64,000 nt of DNA from Ignavibacteriota bacterium (lineage in GTDB: Bacteria; Bacteroidota; Ignavibacteria; SZUA-365). Each line of letters opens with the position of its first letter. Position 1 is the first letter of the stretch. The notes under the pieces are model-generated. The model worked only from the letters and a program-made list of their open reading frames with translations, ran no database searches and was not told the origin of the DNA. A program made the translations under genes and the position numbers. The stretch spans positions 136,908 to 200,907 of the forward strand of contig JACRFB010000031.1 of the NCBI GenBank assembly GCA_016218045.1. Direction: 5' to 3'. Of this stretch, positions 1-9,060 are shown in pieces.

Positions 1-1405
1 CGGCATGGATGCCCAACAGGGGATTCGGGTCCTCGACCGGACAGTCGCTTCCAGCGGGTATCCATGCGCCCGCATCGATGAGCGCTCGCCAGGCGTAGGC
101 GCCGCGCACCCGGTCGGGACCGACACGACTCTCGGCCCAGTACATGTCGCTCGTGCAGTGGATGGGCTGCATGCTCGGGATGATACCCAGTCGTGCAAAA
201 CGCGGGATATCGTCATCCGCAATCACCTGTGCATGTTCGACGCGTAACGCATGCATCGGGCGCCCGGCTTCCGCGAGTGCGCGCTCGTACGCGTCGAGGG
301 TGAGGCGGTTCCCTCCGTCACCGATGGCATGGACGCACACCTGCAATCCTGCCCGGATTGCGCGGACGGTCTCGAAGTGTATGGTGTCGATGTTTGTGAT
401 GGCGATGCCGCGGTTGCCCGGATCGTCGCTGTAATCGGCGAGCAGCAGCGCGCCGCGCGAGCCGAGCGCGCCGTCGGCGTAGAGCTTCAGTCCGGCGAGT
501 GTCAGTCGCCCGTCGCCCAGCATCATGCGGCCTTCCGCGAGCAATTTTTCCCACGCGTTGCCACGGCCATCTATATATCCCACAAGACGGAAGGGGAAAT
601 CGTCGCGGGTGATCAGGAGCTGCAGCGCGTCGATCTGTTCTGCTGATAGGCCCATATCGTGCATGCCGGCGATGCCCAGCGTGTGACAGCGCCGCATGCC
701 GTCGCGGTACAGCGCCGCCATCGCCTCGCGGTCGGGCAGGGGGATGCGGCCGCGAACAAGATCCACCGCGTTGTCGAGCAGCAGTCCCGAGGGTTCACCG
801 TCGGGATCGTGCAGGATGCGTCCGCCGGGCGGATCGGGTGTGCTGCGCGTGATGCCCGCGGCGCCGAGGGCGGCGCTGTTCACCCATGCCGCGTGACCGT
901 CGACGCGCGAGAGGAATACGGGATGGTTCGGCACAGCAAGATCGAGGTCGCGCCTGTGCGGGAATTGTTTGTCGGCCCACAGATTCTGATCCCAGCCGCG
1001 GCCACGTATCCAAGCGCCGGACGTGAGTTGCGCGGCGCGGTCGCGAACGCGCGACACGGCCAGTTCTTTGGATGAGAGGCCATGCAGACGCAGGATTGTA
1101 TGTTCCTCCGCAAATCCGAACAGGTGGCCGTGCGCGTCGGTGAAGGCGGGGAAAACGTGTTGGCCCCCGAGATCCACGCGCGGCGCGGACGCGTATTCCG
1201 CGGGAAGCGATTTCTCCGGGCCGATGAACAGGATGCGTCCGCCGCCCACAATCATCGCCGTGGCGGTGGAATTTGCGGGATCGATGGTATGAAAGGTCGC
1301 GTTGACGAAAAGGACGCCGGGCGAATCCTGAGCGTGCGCGGGGACGGCGAGTGTCATAAGAATCAGGAGTACTATGGCGGGGGAATGGCGAAGCGTGGTG
1401 TCCAT
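1..1405 (-). CDS. YtcJ-like metal-dependent amidohydrolase, partial (C-terminus beyond left edge)
   Basis: The reverse strand reads open from an ATG at 1405 to the window edge (468 codons), so the gene is real but incomplete. It begins with a hydrophobic Sec-type signal (MDTTLRHSPAIVLLILMTLA) ending near AHA-Q, which suggests export. An amidohydrolase metal motif DAHGHLFG follows the N-terminal beta-sandwich part. Later come KLYADGALGSRGA, HAIGDGGN, RVEHAQ and GSDCPVEDPNPLLGIHA, the typical order of motifs in the YtcJ/LAF3 branch of amidohydrolase family 3. These enzymes hydrolyse C-N bonds of amide-type substrates using bound metal; the substrate here cannot be told. Only the last part, after the GSDCPVEDP segment, is missing. 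It is divergent from the next gene, with 245 bases between the starts. Confidence 0.9.
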   Translation of the reverse strand, partial: MDTTLRHSPAIVLLILMTLAVPAHAQDSPGVLFVNATFHTIDPANSTATAMIVGGGRILFIGPEKSLPAEYASAPRVDLGGQHVFPAFTDAHGHLFGFAEEHTILRLHGLSSKELAVSRVRDRAAQLTSGAWIRGRGWDQNLWADKQFPHRRDLDLAVPNHPVFLSRVDGHAAWVNSAALGAAGITRSTPDPPGGRILHDPDGEPSGLLLDNAVDLVRGRIPLPDREAMAALYRDGMRRCHTLGIAGMHDMGLSAEQIDALQLLITRDDFPFRLVGYIDGRGNAWEKLLAEGRMMLGDGRLTLAGLKLYADGALGSRGALLLADYSDDPGNRGIAITNIDTIHFETVRAIRAGLQVCVHAIGDGGNRLTLDAYERALAEAGRPMHALRVEHAQVIADDDIPRFARLGIIPSMQPIHCTSDMYWAESRVGPDRVRGAYAWRALIDAGAWIPAGSDCPVEDPNPLLGIHA

Positions 1406-1485
1406 GCTACAAAATCCGATAATGTTGACGCGAAATGTACCGGCATGGCGTTTGGATTGCAATGTGGAAGATGACGGGATTGTCC

Positions 1486-1517
1486 CTTGATTCGGCCTCA
1501 TTCCCGCGTTAGTTTTC
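1486..1517 (+). promoter_or_regulatory. Bacteroidota-type promoter for the 1651 gene
   Basis: CTTG (1486-1489), 20 nt, then TAGTTTTC (1510-1517) fits the Bacteroidota -33/-7 pattern TTTG/TAnnTTTG. It is one of ten sites in this window with exactly 20 nt between the elements. It lies about 130 nt upstream of the chosen start at 1651, so a leader of roughly 125 nt is inferred. Confidence 0.5.
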
Positions 1518-1650
1518 CGCGTCACCCAATCCGGATGTTTTGCCGGTGCGGCGCCCGCGGCAGGGGCACACGATACGAGGCGGTGTCTGCTACCGCGTGA
1601 AGTCCGCACCGCCGGGATACAGCATTCATTCACGAACATTCCGCGGCTTC

Positions 1651-4600
1651 ATGCGTCCACTCATACTTCCAGTCCTCCTCCTTGCGGCACTGCTCGCGGC
1701 CGCGCCCGACGCGTCGGCGCAGTATTTCGGCAAGAACAAGGTGCAGTACGCGCCCTTCGAGTGGTATTATATCCAGTCGAGCCACTTCGACGTCTATTTC
1801 ACGAAGGACGGCGAGCATCTGGCGCGCTTCACCGCGAATGCGGCGGAGGCGGCCCTGCAGCAGATTCAGGAAACGTTCCGGTATCAGATCAGCAATCGCA
1901 TCCCCCTGCTCGTGTACAACTCGCACAACGATTTCCAACAGACAAACGCCATCGACGAGTATCTCGAGGAGGGCATCGGGGGGGTCACGGAGCTGTTCAA
2001 GAATCGTGTTGTTGTCCCGTTCGAAGGATCGTACGAGCAGTTCCGGCATGTGATCCACCACGAACTGGTGCACGCCGTGATCAACGAGATGTTCTACGGC
2101 GGATCCATCCAATCCATCATCGAGAACAGCATTCGCCTGCAGTTGCCTTTGTGGTTCAACGAGGGACTCGCCGAGTACACGGCGCGCGGCGGGTGGGACA
2201 CCAATTCCGACATGTTCCTGCGCGACGCGACCACCAGCAATTATCTCCCGCCCATACGCGGACTCGGCGGCTATTTCGCGTACCGCGGCGGCCAATCCGT
2301 CTGGTGGTACATCGCCGAGAAATACGGGAAGCAGAAGGTCGGGGAGATATTGAATCGCGTCCGCTCAACACGCAACCTGGACCAAGGCTTCAAATCCACC
2401 ATCGGCCTGACCGTGGAGGAATTGTCGGAACGCTGGACAAAGGAGCAGAAGGTCCTGTATTATCCCGATGTCGCGAAACGGGTGATGGTGGAGGACTACG
2501 CCAAGCGGCTGACGAATCACACGAAACTGAAGAACTTCTACAACACGAGTCCTGCGATATCGCCCGCGGGTGACAGGATCGCTTTTATTTCGGACCGCGA
2601 CGATTACTTCAGCGTGTACACGATGTCGGCCACGGACGGTGGGGACATCCAGCACCTTGTGGAGGGGCAGACGACTGCCGACTTCGAGGAACTGCATCTG
2701 CTCACGCCCGGACTGACATGGTCGCCCGACGGTGCGTCGGTCGCTCTCGCGGTGAAGGCGGGCGCCGACGACGCGATCTTCGTCATCGACATGAAGACCG
2801 GCGACCGCACGCGACTCGACGTACATATGGACGGCATCTTCTCGGTCTCCTGGTCCCCCAAGGGCGACAAGATCGCGTTTGTGGGAAATTCCGCGCGGCA
2901 GTCCGACATCTGGGTGTACGACCTCGCCGCGAAACAGGCGACGAATCTCACAAACGACATTTTCTCGGACGCACAGCCTTCCTGGTCGCCGGACGGCACG
3001 ACGGTGTATTTCGTTTCGGATCGTGGAGCATTTCTTTCCGGTGACGGTGTGTCGGCCGACATCGATATATCGCAGCACGATTACTCGCAGACCGACGTGT
3101 ACGCCGTCGGTGTCGCGGGAGCCAGGATCACGCGCATCACCGACACGCCGCGCGCGGGCGAGTCCTACCCTGTTATGCATCCCGACGGCACGCGCATGCT
3201 CTTCATCTCCGACATGAACGGCATCAACAACATTTACCTGCGCAATCTGAAGACGGGCCAGGAGTATCCGATCACCAATTCGATGTCCGGCGTGTACCAG
3301 CTTTCGCTCTCGCGCGACGGCAACAAGCTCGCGTTTGCCTCCCTCTACGAGGCGGGCTTCGATGTGTTCCTGCTCAAATCGCCCTTCGACCTGCCCGCAT
3401 TGCCGGCACTCGAGCGCACGGAATTTTTCCGTCGCCTCGAGCTGGATCGTGCAGCCGCGATGCGCGGGGCGCAGGCCGACTCCGCGGCGCCTGTCCGTGT
3501 GGCCGGATCGGACTCGTCCGACCAGAAGTCGTACGGCGACATCTCCATTTCACTCGGCCTGCAGCAAGGCGAACGAGACACAAACGCGGTTGCATCACAG
3601 GGAGGGCGCTTGACGTTCAGGCCCGGTGAACGGGTGCTTGACGACAAGAAAAAGCCCGACCGTTTTGCATTGAAGAAAAACATCGACGAGAAGGGCGACT
3701 ATGTGGTGAACAAATACAAGATCAGCTTCTCCCCTGATTTTGTCTACGGCAACGGCGGTTACAACACATTTTACGGCGTACTCGGCACTGCCGCCGTTTC
3801 CTTCAGCGACATGCTCGGCAATCATCAGATCATGCTGCAGGGAAACTTCAACGGCGAGTTGAAGAACAGCGACCTCGCCATCGCCTACTACTATCTGCCC
3901 GGGCGCATCGACTGGGGGTTCTCGGCGTATCAGACGGCGCGTTTCCTCTTCGCACCCACTGTACAGCCCATCGACGACACCACCGCGATCGTGACCGAGG
4001 ACATATACCGCTACAGCCAGTTCGGCGGTTCCATTATCGGCGTGTACGCCCTCGACAAGTTCAACAGGATAGAAGGCGGACTCGGCCTCATCAACATTTC
4101 ACGCGAGAATCTCGAGACGCCCGGCATCCCGATCACCAAGCGCTGGATCGTGCTGCCGGAAATAGCATACGTGCATGACAACAGTCTCTGGGGCACCTGG
4201 TCGCCCGTCCGCGGTTCGCGCTACGAAATCCGCTTCACGGGGAGTCCTGCGGTCGGTTCGAATTCCCTCGAGTTCTTTTCGCTCTTTGGTGATTACCGCA
4301 CGTACACCAAGTTCTGGGACGATTTTTCCGTGGTCTTCCGAGGTGCGGCAGGGGCGAGTTTCGGACGCAATCCGCAGAGCTTCTTTATCGGCGGCACCGA
4401 AAACTGGATCAACCGCACGTTCGAGACGGGGCGCGTGCCCATAGACGACGTCGACGATTTTGCCTTCCTCACACCGGTGCTGCCGCTGCGCGGATACAAC
4501 TACGCGGCACGCATCGCGACTAAGGTGCTGCTCGGCAATGCGGAATTGCGCTTTCCGCTGGTGAAGTATTTCCTCGGCGGCGTGCTGCCTTACATCCTGC

Positions 4601-4842
4601 AGTCGATCAACACGGCGGTGTTTGTGGATGTGGGCACCGCGATGAACGACTTCTCGAAGTTCAAGGGATTCGGGAGGGACGAGAACGGCGGGATCGTCAA
4701 CGAGGATCTTCTTGTTGGAACCGGCTTCGGGACGCGCATGTGGTTCCTCGGCTTCCCCCTTCGTTTTGATGTCGGCTGGTCGTACCTCGGATCCGGATTT
4801 TCGACACCCACGTATTATTTTTCGCTCGGCGCAGATTTCTGA
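1651..4842 (+). CDS. Outer-membrane hybrid: MA-like metallopeptidase + TolB/PD40 propeller + BamA-like barrel
   Basis: The protein has 1063 residues from ATG 1651, chosen because a signal peptide (MRPLILPVLLLAALLAAAPD, cleavage near ASA-Q) starts there; the frame is open upstream to 1540 but that part is not signal-like. Residues ~20-290 look like a gluzincin peptidase MA domain: HELVH at 137-141, followed by a FNEGLAEY segment supplying the distal Glu. Residues ~300-600 carry PD40/TolB-type propeller blades (SPAGDRIAFISDR, SWSPKGDKIAFVG, SWSPDGTTVYFVSDR). After a low-complexity linker, residues ~680-1063 form an Omp85/BamA-like beta-barrel ending in ...YYFSLGADF with a terminal Phe, as expected of a barrel inserted by BamA. 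No POTRA domain is evident. The role is probably a surface or periplasmic protease anchored in the outer membrane; the substrate is unknown. Confidence 0.8.
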   Translation: MRPLILPVLLLAALLAAAPDASAQYFGKNKVQYAPFEWYYIQSSHFDVYFTKDGEHLARFTANAAEAALQQIQETFRYQISNRIPLLVYNSHNDFQQTNAIDEYLEEGIGGVTELFKNRVVVPFEGSYEQFRHVIHHELVHAVINEMFYGGSIQSIIENSIRLQLPLWFNEGLAEYTARGGWDTNSDMFLRDATTSNYLPPIRGLGGYFAYRGGQSVWWYIAEKYGKQKVGEILNRVRSTRNLDQGFKSTIGLTVEELSERWTKEQKVLYYPDVAKRVMVEDYAKRLTNHTKLKNFYNTSPAISPAGDRIAFISDRDDYFSVYTMSATDGGDIQHLVEGQTTADFEELHLLTPGLTWSPDGASVALAVKAGADDAIFVIDMKTGDRTRLDVHMDGIFSVSWSPKGDKIAFVGNSARQSDIWVYDLAAKQATNLTNDIFSDAQPSWSPDGTTVYFVSDRGAFLSGDGVSADIDISQHDYSQTDVYAVGVAGARITRITDTPRAGESYPVMHPDGTRMLFISDMNGINNIYLRNLKTGQEYPITNSMSGVYQLSLSRDGNKLAFASLYEAGFDVFLLKSPFDLPALPALERTEFFRRLELDRAAAMRGAQADSAAPVRVAGSDSSDQKSYGDISISLGLQQGERDTNAVASQGGRLTFRPGERVLDDKKKPDRFALKKNIDEKGDYVVNKYKISFSPDFVYGNGGYNTFYGVLGTAAVSFSDMLGNHQIMLQGNFNGELKNSDLAIAYYYLPGRIDWGFSAYQTARFLFAPTVQPIDDTTAIVTEDIYRYSQFGGSIIGVYALDKFNRIEGGLGLINISRENLETPGIPITKRWIVLPEIAYVHDNSLWGTWSPVRGSRYEIRFTGSPAVGSNSLEFFSLFGDYRTYTKFWDDFSVVFRGAAGASFGRNPQSFFIGGTENWINRTFETGRVPIDDVDDFAFLTPVLPLRGYNYAARIATKVLLGNAELRFPLVKYFLGGVLPYILQSINTAVFVDVGTAMNDFSKFKGFGRDENGGIVNEDLLVGTGFGTRMWFLGFPLRFDVGWSYLGSGFSTPTYYFSLGADF

Positions 4843-4860
4843 CAATCCCCGGAGGAACCT

Positions 4861-5862
4861 ATGAATCTGTACGACGTCGTCGTGGTAGGCGCGACCGGAT
4901 TGGTCGGCCGGAAAATACTCGAGGTTCTGGAACAGCGCTCCTTTCCGGTGGACAGGATAGTGCCCGTTGCAAGCGCCCGATCCACAGGGATGGAAATCAT
5001 GTACAAGGATCATCGCCCCAAGGTTGTGGAACTGAGCGAGGCGGCATTTGTTCACGCCGAGATAGCGTTTTTTGCGGCGGGCGGCGACGTGAGCAAGGCA
5101 TGGGTGCCGGTGGCGGCAAAACATTGCAAGGTGGTGATCGACAACAGCAGTGAATACCGCATGCATCCGCGCGTGCCGCTGGTGGTGCCGGAGGTGAATC
5201 CCCGCGCGATGCACGCGGCGCACGAGCGTATCATCGCGAATCCCAATTGTTCCACCATACAGCTTGTTGTCGCGCTCAAGCCGCTGCACGATGCATTCCA
5301 TATCCGCCGCATCGTCGTCTCCACATATCAGGCCGTGAGCGGCGCGGGACAGCGCGGGATGGCGCAGCTCTCGCACGAGATGGCGCGGCTGCCCGTTGAA
5401 AATCCGCCCTTCCCGCACGCCATACTCTCGAACGCGTTGCCGCAGGTGGCGATGTTTTACAGCGACGGCTACACGAAGGAAGAGTACAAGATGATCGACG
5501 AGACACGCAAGATTCTCGGCGATCCGCTCATCAAGGTCGCTCCCACCTGCGTGCGCGTGCCCGTCGCGAACTGCCACAGCGAATCCGTGAACGTCGAGTT
5601 CGACAAGCCCTACGATATCCGCGCGGTGCGCGAGATTCTCGAGCGAGCGCCCGGCGTGTTTCTCGTCGACGATCCGCAGAACAGCGCGTATCCGCTGGCG
5701 ACACATGCCGACGGACGTGATGAGGTGTTTGTCGGCCGCGTCCGGCGTGACGAGAGCGTGGCAAACGGCCTTGCGATGTGGATCGTGTCCGACAACCTGC
5801 GCAAGGGCGCCGCGCTGAATGCGGTGCAGATCGCCGAGCTGTGGGCGAAGGGCGGCGTGTAG
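4861..5862 (+). CDS. asd: Aspartate-semialdehyde dehydrogenase
   Basis: The 333-residue enzyme makes L-aspartate-4-semialdehyde from aspartyl phosphate with NADPH, the branch point to lysine/diaminopimelate, threonine and methionine. The N-terminal Rossmann motif is VVGATGLVGRKIL (~residues 9-21). The catalytic cysteine lies in NPNCSTIQL (Cys130), followed by the SGAGQRG loop. Length matches the family. A good ribosome binding site (GGAGGAA) precedes the ATG by about 5 bases and the gene starts 18 bases after the barrel protein, so co-transcription is likely. No other lysine or threonine genes lie nearby. Confidence 0.95.
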   Translation: MNLYDVVVVGATGLVGRKILEVLEQRSFPVDRIVPVASARSTGMEIMYKDHRPKVVELSEAAFVHAEIAFFAAGGDVSKAWVPVAAKHCKVVIDNSSEYRMHPRVPLVVPEVNPRAMHAAHERIIANPNCSTIQLVVALKPLHDAFHIRRIVVSTYQAVSGAGQRGMAQLSHEMARLPVENPPFPHAILSNALPQVAMFYSDGYTKEEYKMIDETRKILGDPLIKVAPTCVRVPVANCHSESVNVEFDKPYDIRAVREILERAPGVFLVDDPQNSAYPLATHADGRDEVFVGRVRRDESVANGLAMWIVSDNLRKGAALNAVQIAELWAKGGV

Positions 5863-5903
5863 CCGCGCTGTTGTAAGAAAAAACTGCAGGGTGCAGTAAT
5901 CGC

Positions 5904-5936
5904 CTTGCCACGCGGGTGTCCGGCGACCTATATTCG
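5904..5936 (+). promoter_or_regulatory. Putative promoter for the DUF1800/DUF1501 cluster
   Basis: CTTG (5904-5907), 21 nt, TATATTCG (5929-5936), 32 nt ahead of the DUF1800 start. The pattern matches the other promoters in the window but with one extra spacer base. Confidence 0.4.
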
Positions 5937-5968
5937 GTCAGACGGTATCCATAATTACCCGGTGAGCA

Positions 5969-7504
5969 ATGTCCTCGATTACCGACACCCCGGCGCAGTC
6001 CCGAAGCGGACGGCGCGCGCTCCCGCCCATGCTGTACGGCTCCTCGCGCCGGACACTGGCCGGTCTTGAACCCTGGAATCCCACGCCTTCCGAGCCGTGG
6101 GACGCCCTGCGTGCATCACATCTGCTGCGCCGCGCGACATACCTGCCGACCTACGCCGCGGTGCGCGAGGCGCTGACCATGCAGCCGACAGAGCTGGTGG
6201 ATCGTCTTCTCGAGGCGCCGACCGAGCCGCCCGCGCCCGCATCGTGGGTCAACGAAATTTTCAACCGGCCCACGACGCAGCCGGAGAAGGACGCCTACGA
6301 GGCGCACAACAAGTCGCTGACTCAATCCTTGCGCGCCTGGTGGGCCGACCTCATGGTGGCGAGCGGCACGAACATCATCGAGAAGATGACGTTGTTCTGG
6401 CACGGGCATATCACGAGCGAGAGCGCGGTGGTAAAGGTGCCGCAGTACCTCTATCAACAGAATGTACTGTTCCGCGTATTCGCGCTCGGCAATTTCCGGG
6501 ACTTCATGAAAGAGGTGAACCACGATCCCGCGATGCTCCGCTACCTCGACGGCGAAATCAACACGGGCGGAAATCCCAACGAGAATTACGCGCGCGAGCT
6601 GATGGAGCTGTTCTCGATGGGCGAGGGACATTACACGGAGCAGGATATCAAAGAGGCGGCGCGCTGCCTTACCGGCTGGCGGCTCGACGAATTCACATCC
6701 CTCGACGCGACCTTTAATCCGCTGTACCACGACTCGGGCAACAAGACCTTCATGGGCCGCACAATAGTCGGGCGTTCATCCCTGGACGGGCGCTTCGAGG
6801 GCGACGACGTGGTCGACATCATCTTCGAGGATGCGGCCGTCGCGCGGTTCATCTGCCGCAAACTGTATCTCGCCTTTGTGTACAACAACCCGTCCCAGGT
6901 CGACGGGGCCATCGTCGACGAACTTGCCGCGTTATTACGTTCGAACAATTACGACCTCAAAATAGTGGTCGAAACGCTGCTCAAGAGCGCGCATTTTTTT
7001 GACACCGTGAATATCGGCGCGATGATCAAGAGTCCCGCGGTGTTTTCCGTCGGACTTGCCCGCCAGTTCGCCGCACATCCCGGAGGGGGCAGGCTCGCCG
7101 ACGACATGCGTGCCATCGAGCAGAACCTTCTGGATCCGCCGAACGTGGCGGGATGGGAGGGGTACCGGACCTGGATCAGCACCACGACGTATCCACTGCG
7201 GAAATCCATCGCCGAGCGTTTTATCACCGGGCAGTATCCGGGCGGCGGCTCGCAGACGCCTGTCGACGCCGTGGCGTGGATCAAACAATTCGACAACTAC
7301 CGCGACGCCGAAAAGCTGCTCGACGAGATCCTCACGCTGCTGCTGCCCGTGAAAGTATCGACCGCACGCCGGGCTGGGTACCTGCAGACCATGCTGGGCG
7401 GCGCGCCCGTGTACGAATGGAACATCGACGCGCCAAATTCGGAGCTGAACGTCCGAAACATGCTCGTGCGCATCGTGTCCGCCCCGGATTTCCAACTTCA
7501 TTGA
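5969..7504 (+). CDS. DUF1800 family protein
   Basis: The 511-residue protein fits DUF1800: ASHLLRRATYLPT near the N-terminus, then MTLFWHGHITS, NGGN-type INTGGNPNENYARELMELFSMG, a Cys-containing AARCLTGWR segment and DPPNVAGWEGYRTWIS near the end. DUF1800 genes are commonly paired with DUF1501 genes, as here (13-base gap). Their biochemical function is not established; they are thought to act at the cell surface or periplasm. No clear signal peptide is visible at the N-terminus (MSSITDTPAQSRSG...), so its location is uncertain. Confidence 0.85.
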   Translation: MSSITDTPAQSRSGRRALPPMLYGSSRRTLAGLEPWNPTPSEPWDALRASHLLRRATYLPTYAAVREALTMQPTELVDRLLEAPTEPPAPASWVNEIFNRPTTQPEKDAYEAHNKSLTQSLRAWWADLMVASGTNIIEKMTLFWHGHITSESAVVKVPQYLYQQNVLFRVFALGNFRDFMKEVNHDPAMLRYLDGEINTGGNPNENYARELMELFSMGEGHYTEQDIKEAARCLTGWRLDEFTSLDATFNPLYHDSGNKTFMGRTIVGRSSLDGRFEGDDVVDIIFEDAAVARFICRKLYLAFVYNNPSQVDGAIVDELAALLRSNNYDLKIVVETLLKSAHFFDTVNIGAMIKSPAVFSVGLARQFAAHPGGGRLADDMRAIEQNLLDPPNVAGWEGYRTWISTTTYPLRKSIAERFITGQYPGGGSQTPVDAVAWIKQFDNYRDAEKLLDEILTLLLPVKVSTARRAGYLQTMLGGAPVYEWNIDAPNSELNVRNMLVRIVSAPDFQLH

Positions 7505-7517
7505 GCGGAGCCAATCC

Positions 7518-9059
7518 ATGAAACGTCGCGACTTTGTGAAGCAGTCTCTTCTCGCCTCGGCGGGCGTGGCCTCGGTTCCTCTCGTATTCGGCGGCATTCC
7601 CGTACACGCAGGCTCGCTGCGCGCGCACCGGCCCGAGGCCTGGGCGCAGAACGACAACATCCTCGTCGTCATACAGATGTTCGGCGGCAACGACGGGCTC
7701 AACGCCTTCGTGCCGTTCACCGATTCGCGCTACTACGAGAGGCGCCCGACGATAGGCATTCCTCCCGCGCAGGTGCTGAAGATCGCCAATCCGACCATGG
7801 GATTTCATCCCCAGATGACCGGCATGCGGAATCTGTTCGAGTCGGGCAAACTCGCCGCGGTGCAGGGTGTGGGCTACGAGAACGCCAACAGGTCGCATTT
7901 CCGCTCGCAGGACATCTGGCTCACAGGGTCGGGCGCGGCCGAGGTGCTGCACACTGGATGGCTGGGCCGCTGGCTCGAGGCCACATATCCTACCTTCCCG
8001 CTGCAACTGCCGCCGGATCCCTTCGCGGTGCAGATCGGCGGAACACTGTCGCTGATGCTGCAGAGCCGCAAGGGGAACATGGGCATCACGCTGGCCGATC
8101 CCGACATATTTTTCAAACTCGGGCGCAACGTGATCGACGAAGCAGTGCCGTCGGGCACGCCTTACGGCGATGAATATCTCTTCATCCGCGCGATCAAGGA
8201 ACAGAGCGATACCTACTCGCAGCGCGTGAACGACGCGTTCAACGCGGGGCGCAACGTCGGCACGTACGCGTCCGGCGGACTCGCCCAGCAGCTCCGTCTT
8301 GTTGCCCGCCTGATCTCGGGTGGACTCAAATCGCGCGTGTTCATGGTGTATCTCGGCGGCTTCGACACACACAGCAATCAGCTCGGCGGTCATGCCAGTC
8401 TGCTCAAATCCGTCTCCGACGCGGCGGAGCAGTTCATTCTCGACCTGCAGAATCAGGGGCTCTCGAAGAACGTGGTCGGATTGACCATGTCGGAATTCGG
8501 CAGACGCACGCACGAGAACGGAAGCAGCGGCACCGATCACGGCACGGCGTCGGTGCAGTTCGTCTTCGGCGAGCCGGTGAACAGCGGCGTGCTGGGCGCG
8601 GATCCGGATTTCGACGTGACGGATTCGAGCGGCGATCTCGTGTACACCTTCGAGTACAGGCAAATCTATTCGGAACTGCTCGAGCACTGGTTCGACGTCC
8701 CGAAGGACGATGTGACACAGCTCCTCAATGGCCGCTTCATTCCGCTGCCGCTGATCCGTTCCTCGAGCGGCGCGGCCGATCCGTCCGCGGTGCGCGAGTT
8801 CGAGCTGCTGCAGAATCATCCGAATCCCGTTGCCGCATCCGGCGAGACCACGCTGGGTTTTATTCTCGGCCGCGCCGCGCCCGTCGAACTTCTCGTCTAT
8901 GACGCGACGGGCAGGCAAGTCGCCGTCGCCGCGCGTGGCCGCTACGAGGCGGGCCGGCATCGTGTGCCGGTGTCGTTCCGCGACGCGGCTCCTGGTGCGT
9001 ACTTCTATCAGCTCCGCGTCGACGGGCAGCAGGTGACACGCACACTTCTTGTGCGGTGA
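7518..9059 (+). CDS. DUF1501 family protein with Tat signal and T9SS C-terminal sorting domain
   Basis: The 513-residue protein starts with a twin-arginine signal (MKRRDFVKQSLLASAGVASV). The DUF1501 (alkaline-phosphatase-like fold) body has the usual blocks: MFGGNDGLNAFVP, NRSHFRSQDIW, YLGGFDTHSNQ, MSEFGRRTHENGSSGTDHGTA. From ~residue 430 the sequence changes to a T9SS type A sorting domain: ELLQNHPNPVAASGETT, a VELLVYDATGRQV strand block, GRYEAGRHRV and a final YFYQLRVDGQQVTRTLLV. It is therefore predicted to be carried across the inner membrane by Tat and across the outer membrane by T9SS. It shares an operon with DUF1800 and the large T9SS protein that follows by one base. Confidence 0.88.
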   Translation: MKRRDFVKQSLLASAGVASVPLVFGGIPVHAGSLRAHRPEAWAQNDNILVVIQMFGGNDGLNAFVPFTDSRYYERRPTIGIPPAQVLKIANPTMGFHPQMTGMRNLFESGKLAAVQGVGYENANRSHFRSQDIWLTGSGAAEVLHTGWLGRWLEATYPTFPLQLPPDPFAVQIGGTLSLMLQSRKGNMGITLADPDIFFKLGRNVIDEAVPSGTPYGDEYLFIRAIKEQSDTYSQRVNDAFNAGRNVGTYASGGLAQQLRLVARLISGGLKSRVFMVYLGGFDTHSNQLGGHASLLKSVSDAAEQFILDLQNQGLSKNVVGLTMSEFGRRTHENGSSGTDHGTASVQFVFGEPVNSGVLGADPDFDVTDSSGDLVYTFEYRQIYSELLEHWFDVPKDDVTQLLNGRFIPLPLIRSSSGAADPSAVREFELLQNHPNPVAASGETTLGFILGRAAPVELLVYDATGRQVAVAARGRYEAGRHRVPVSFRDAAPGAYFYQLRVDGQQVTRTLLVR

Positions 9060-9060
9060 C

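Noticed and set aside
4099-5706. 535-residue open frame on the minus strand
   Set aside because: Antisense to the barrel protein end and asd, which have clear family motifs. GC-rich codons create long shadow frames; no family motif is visible.
5884-5896. Small hairpin CTGCA-GGG-TGCAG after asd
   Set aside because: Only 5 bp, without a following T-run; the A-run lies before it. Not strong enough for a terminator.
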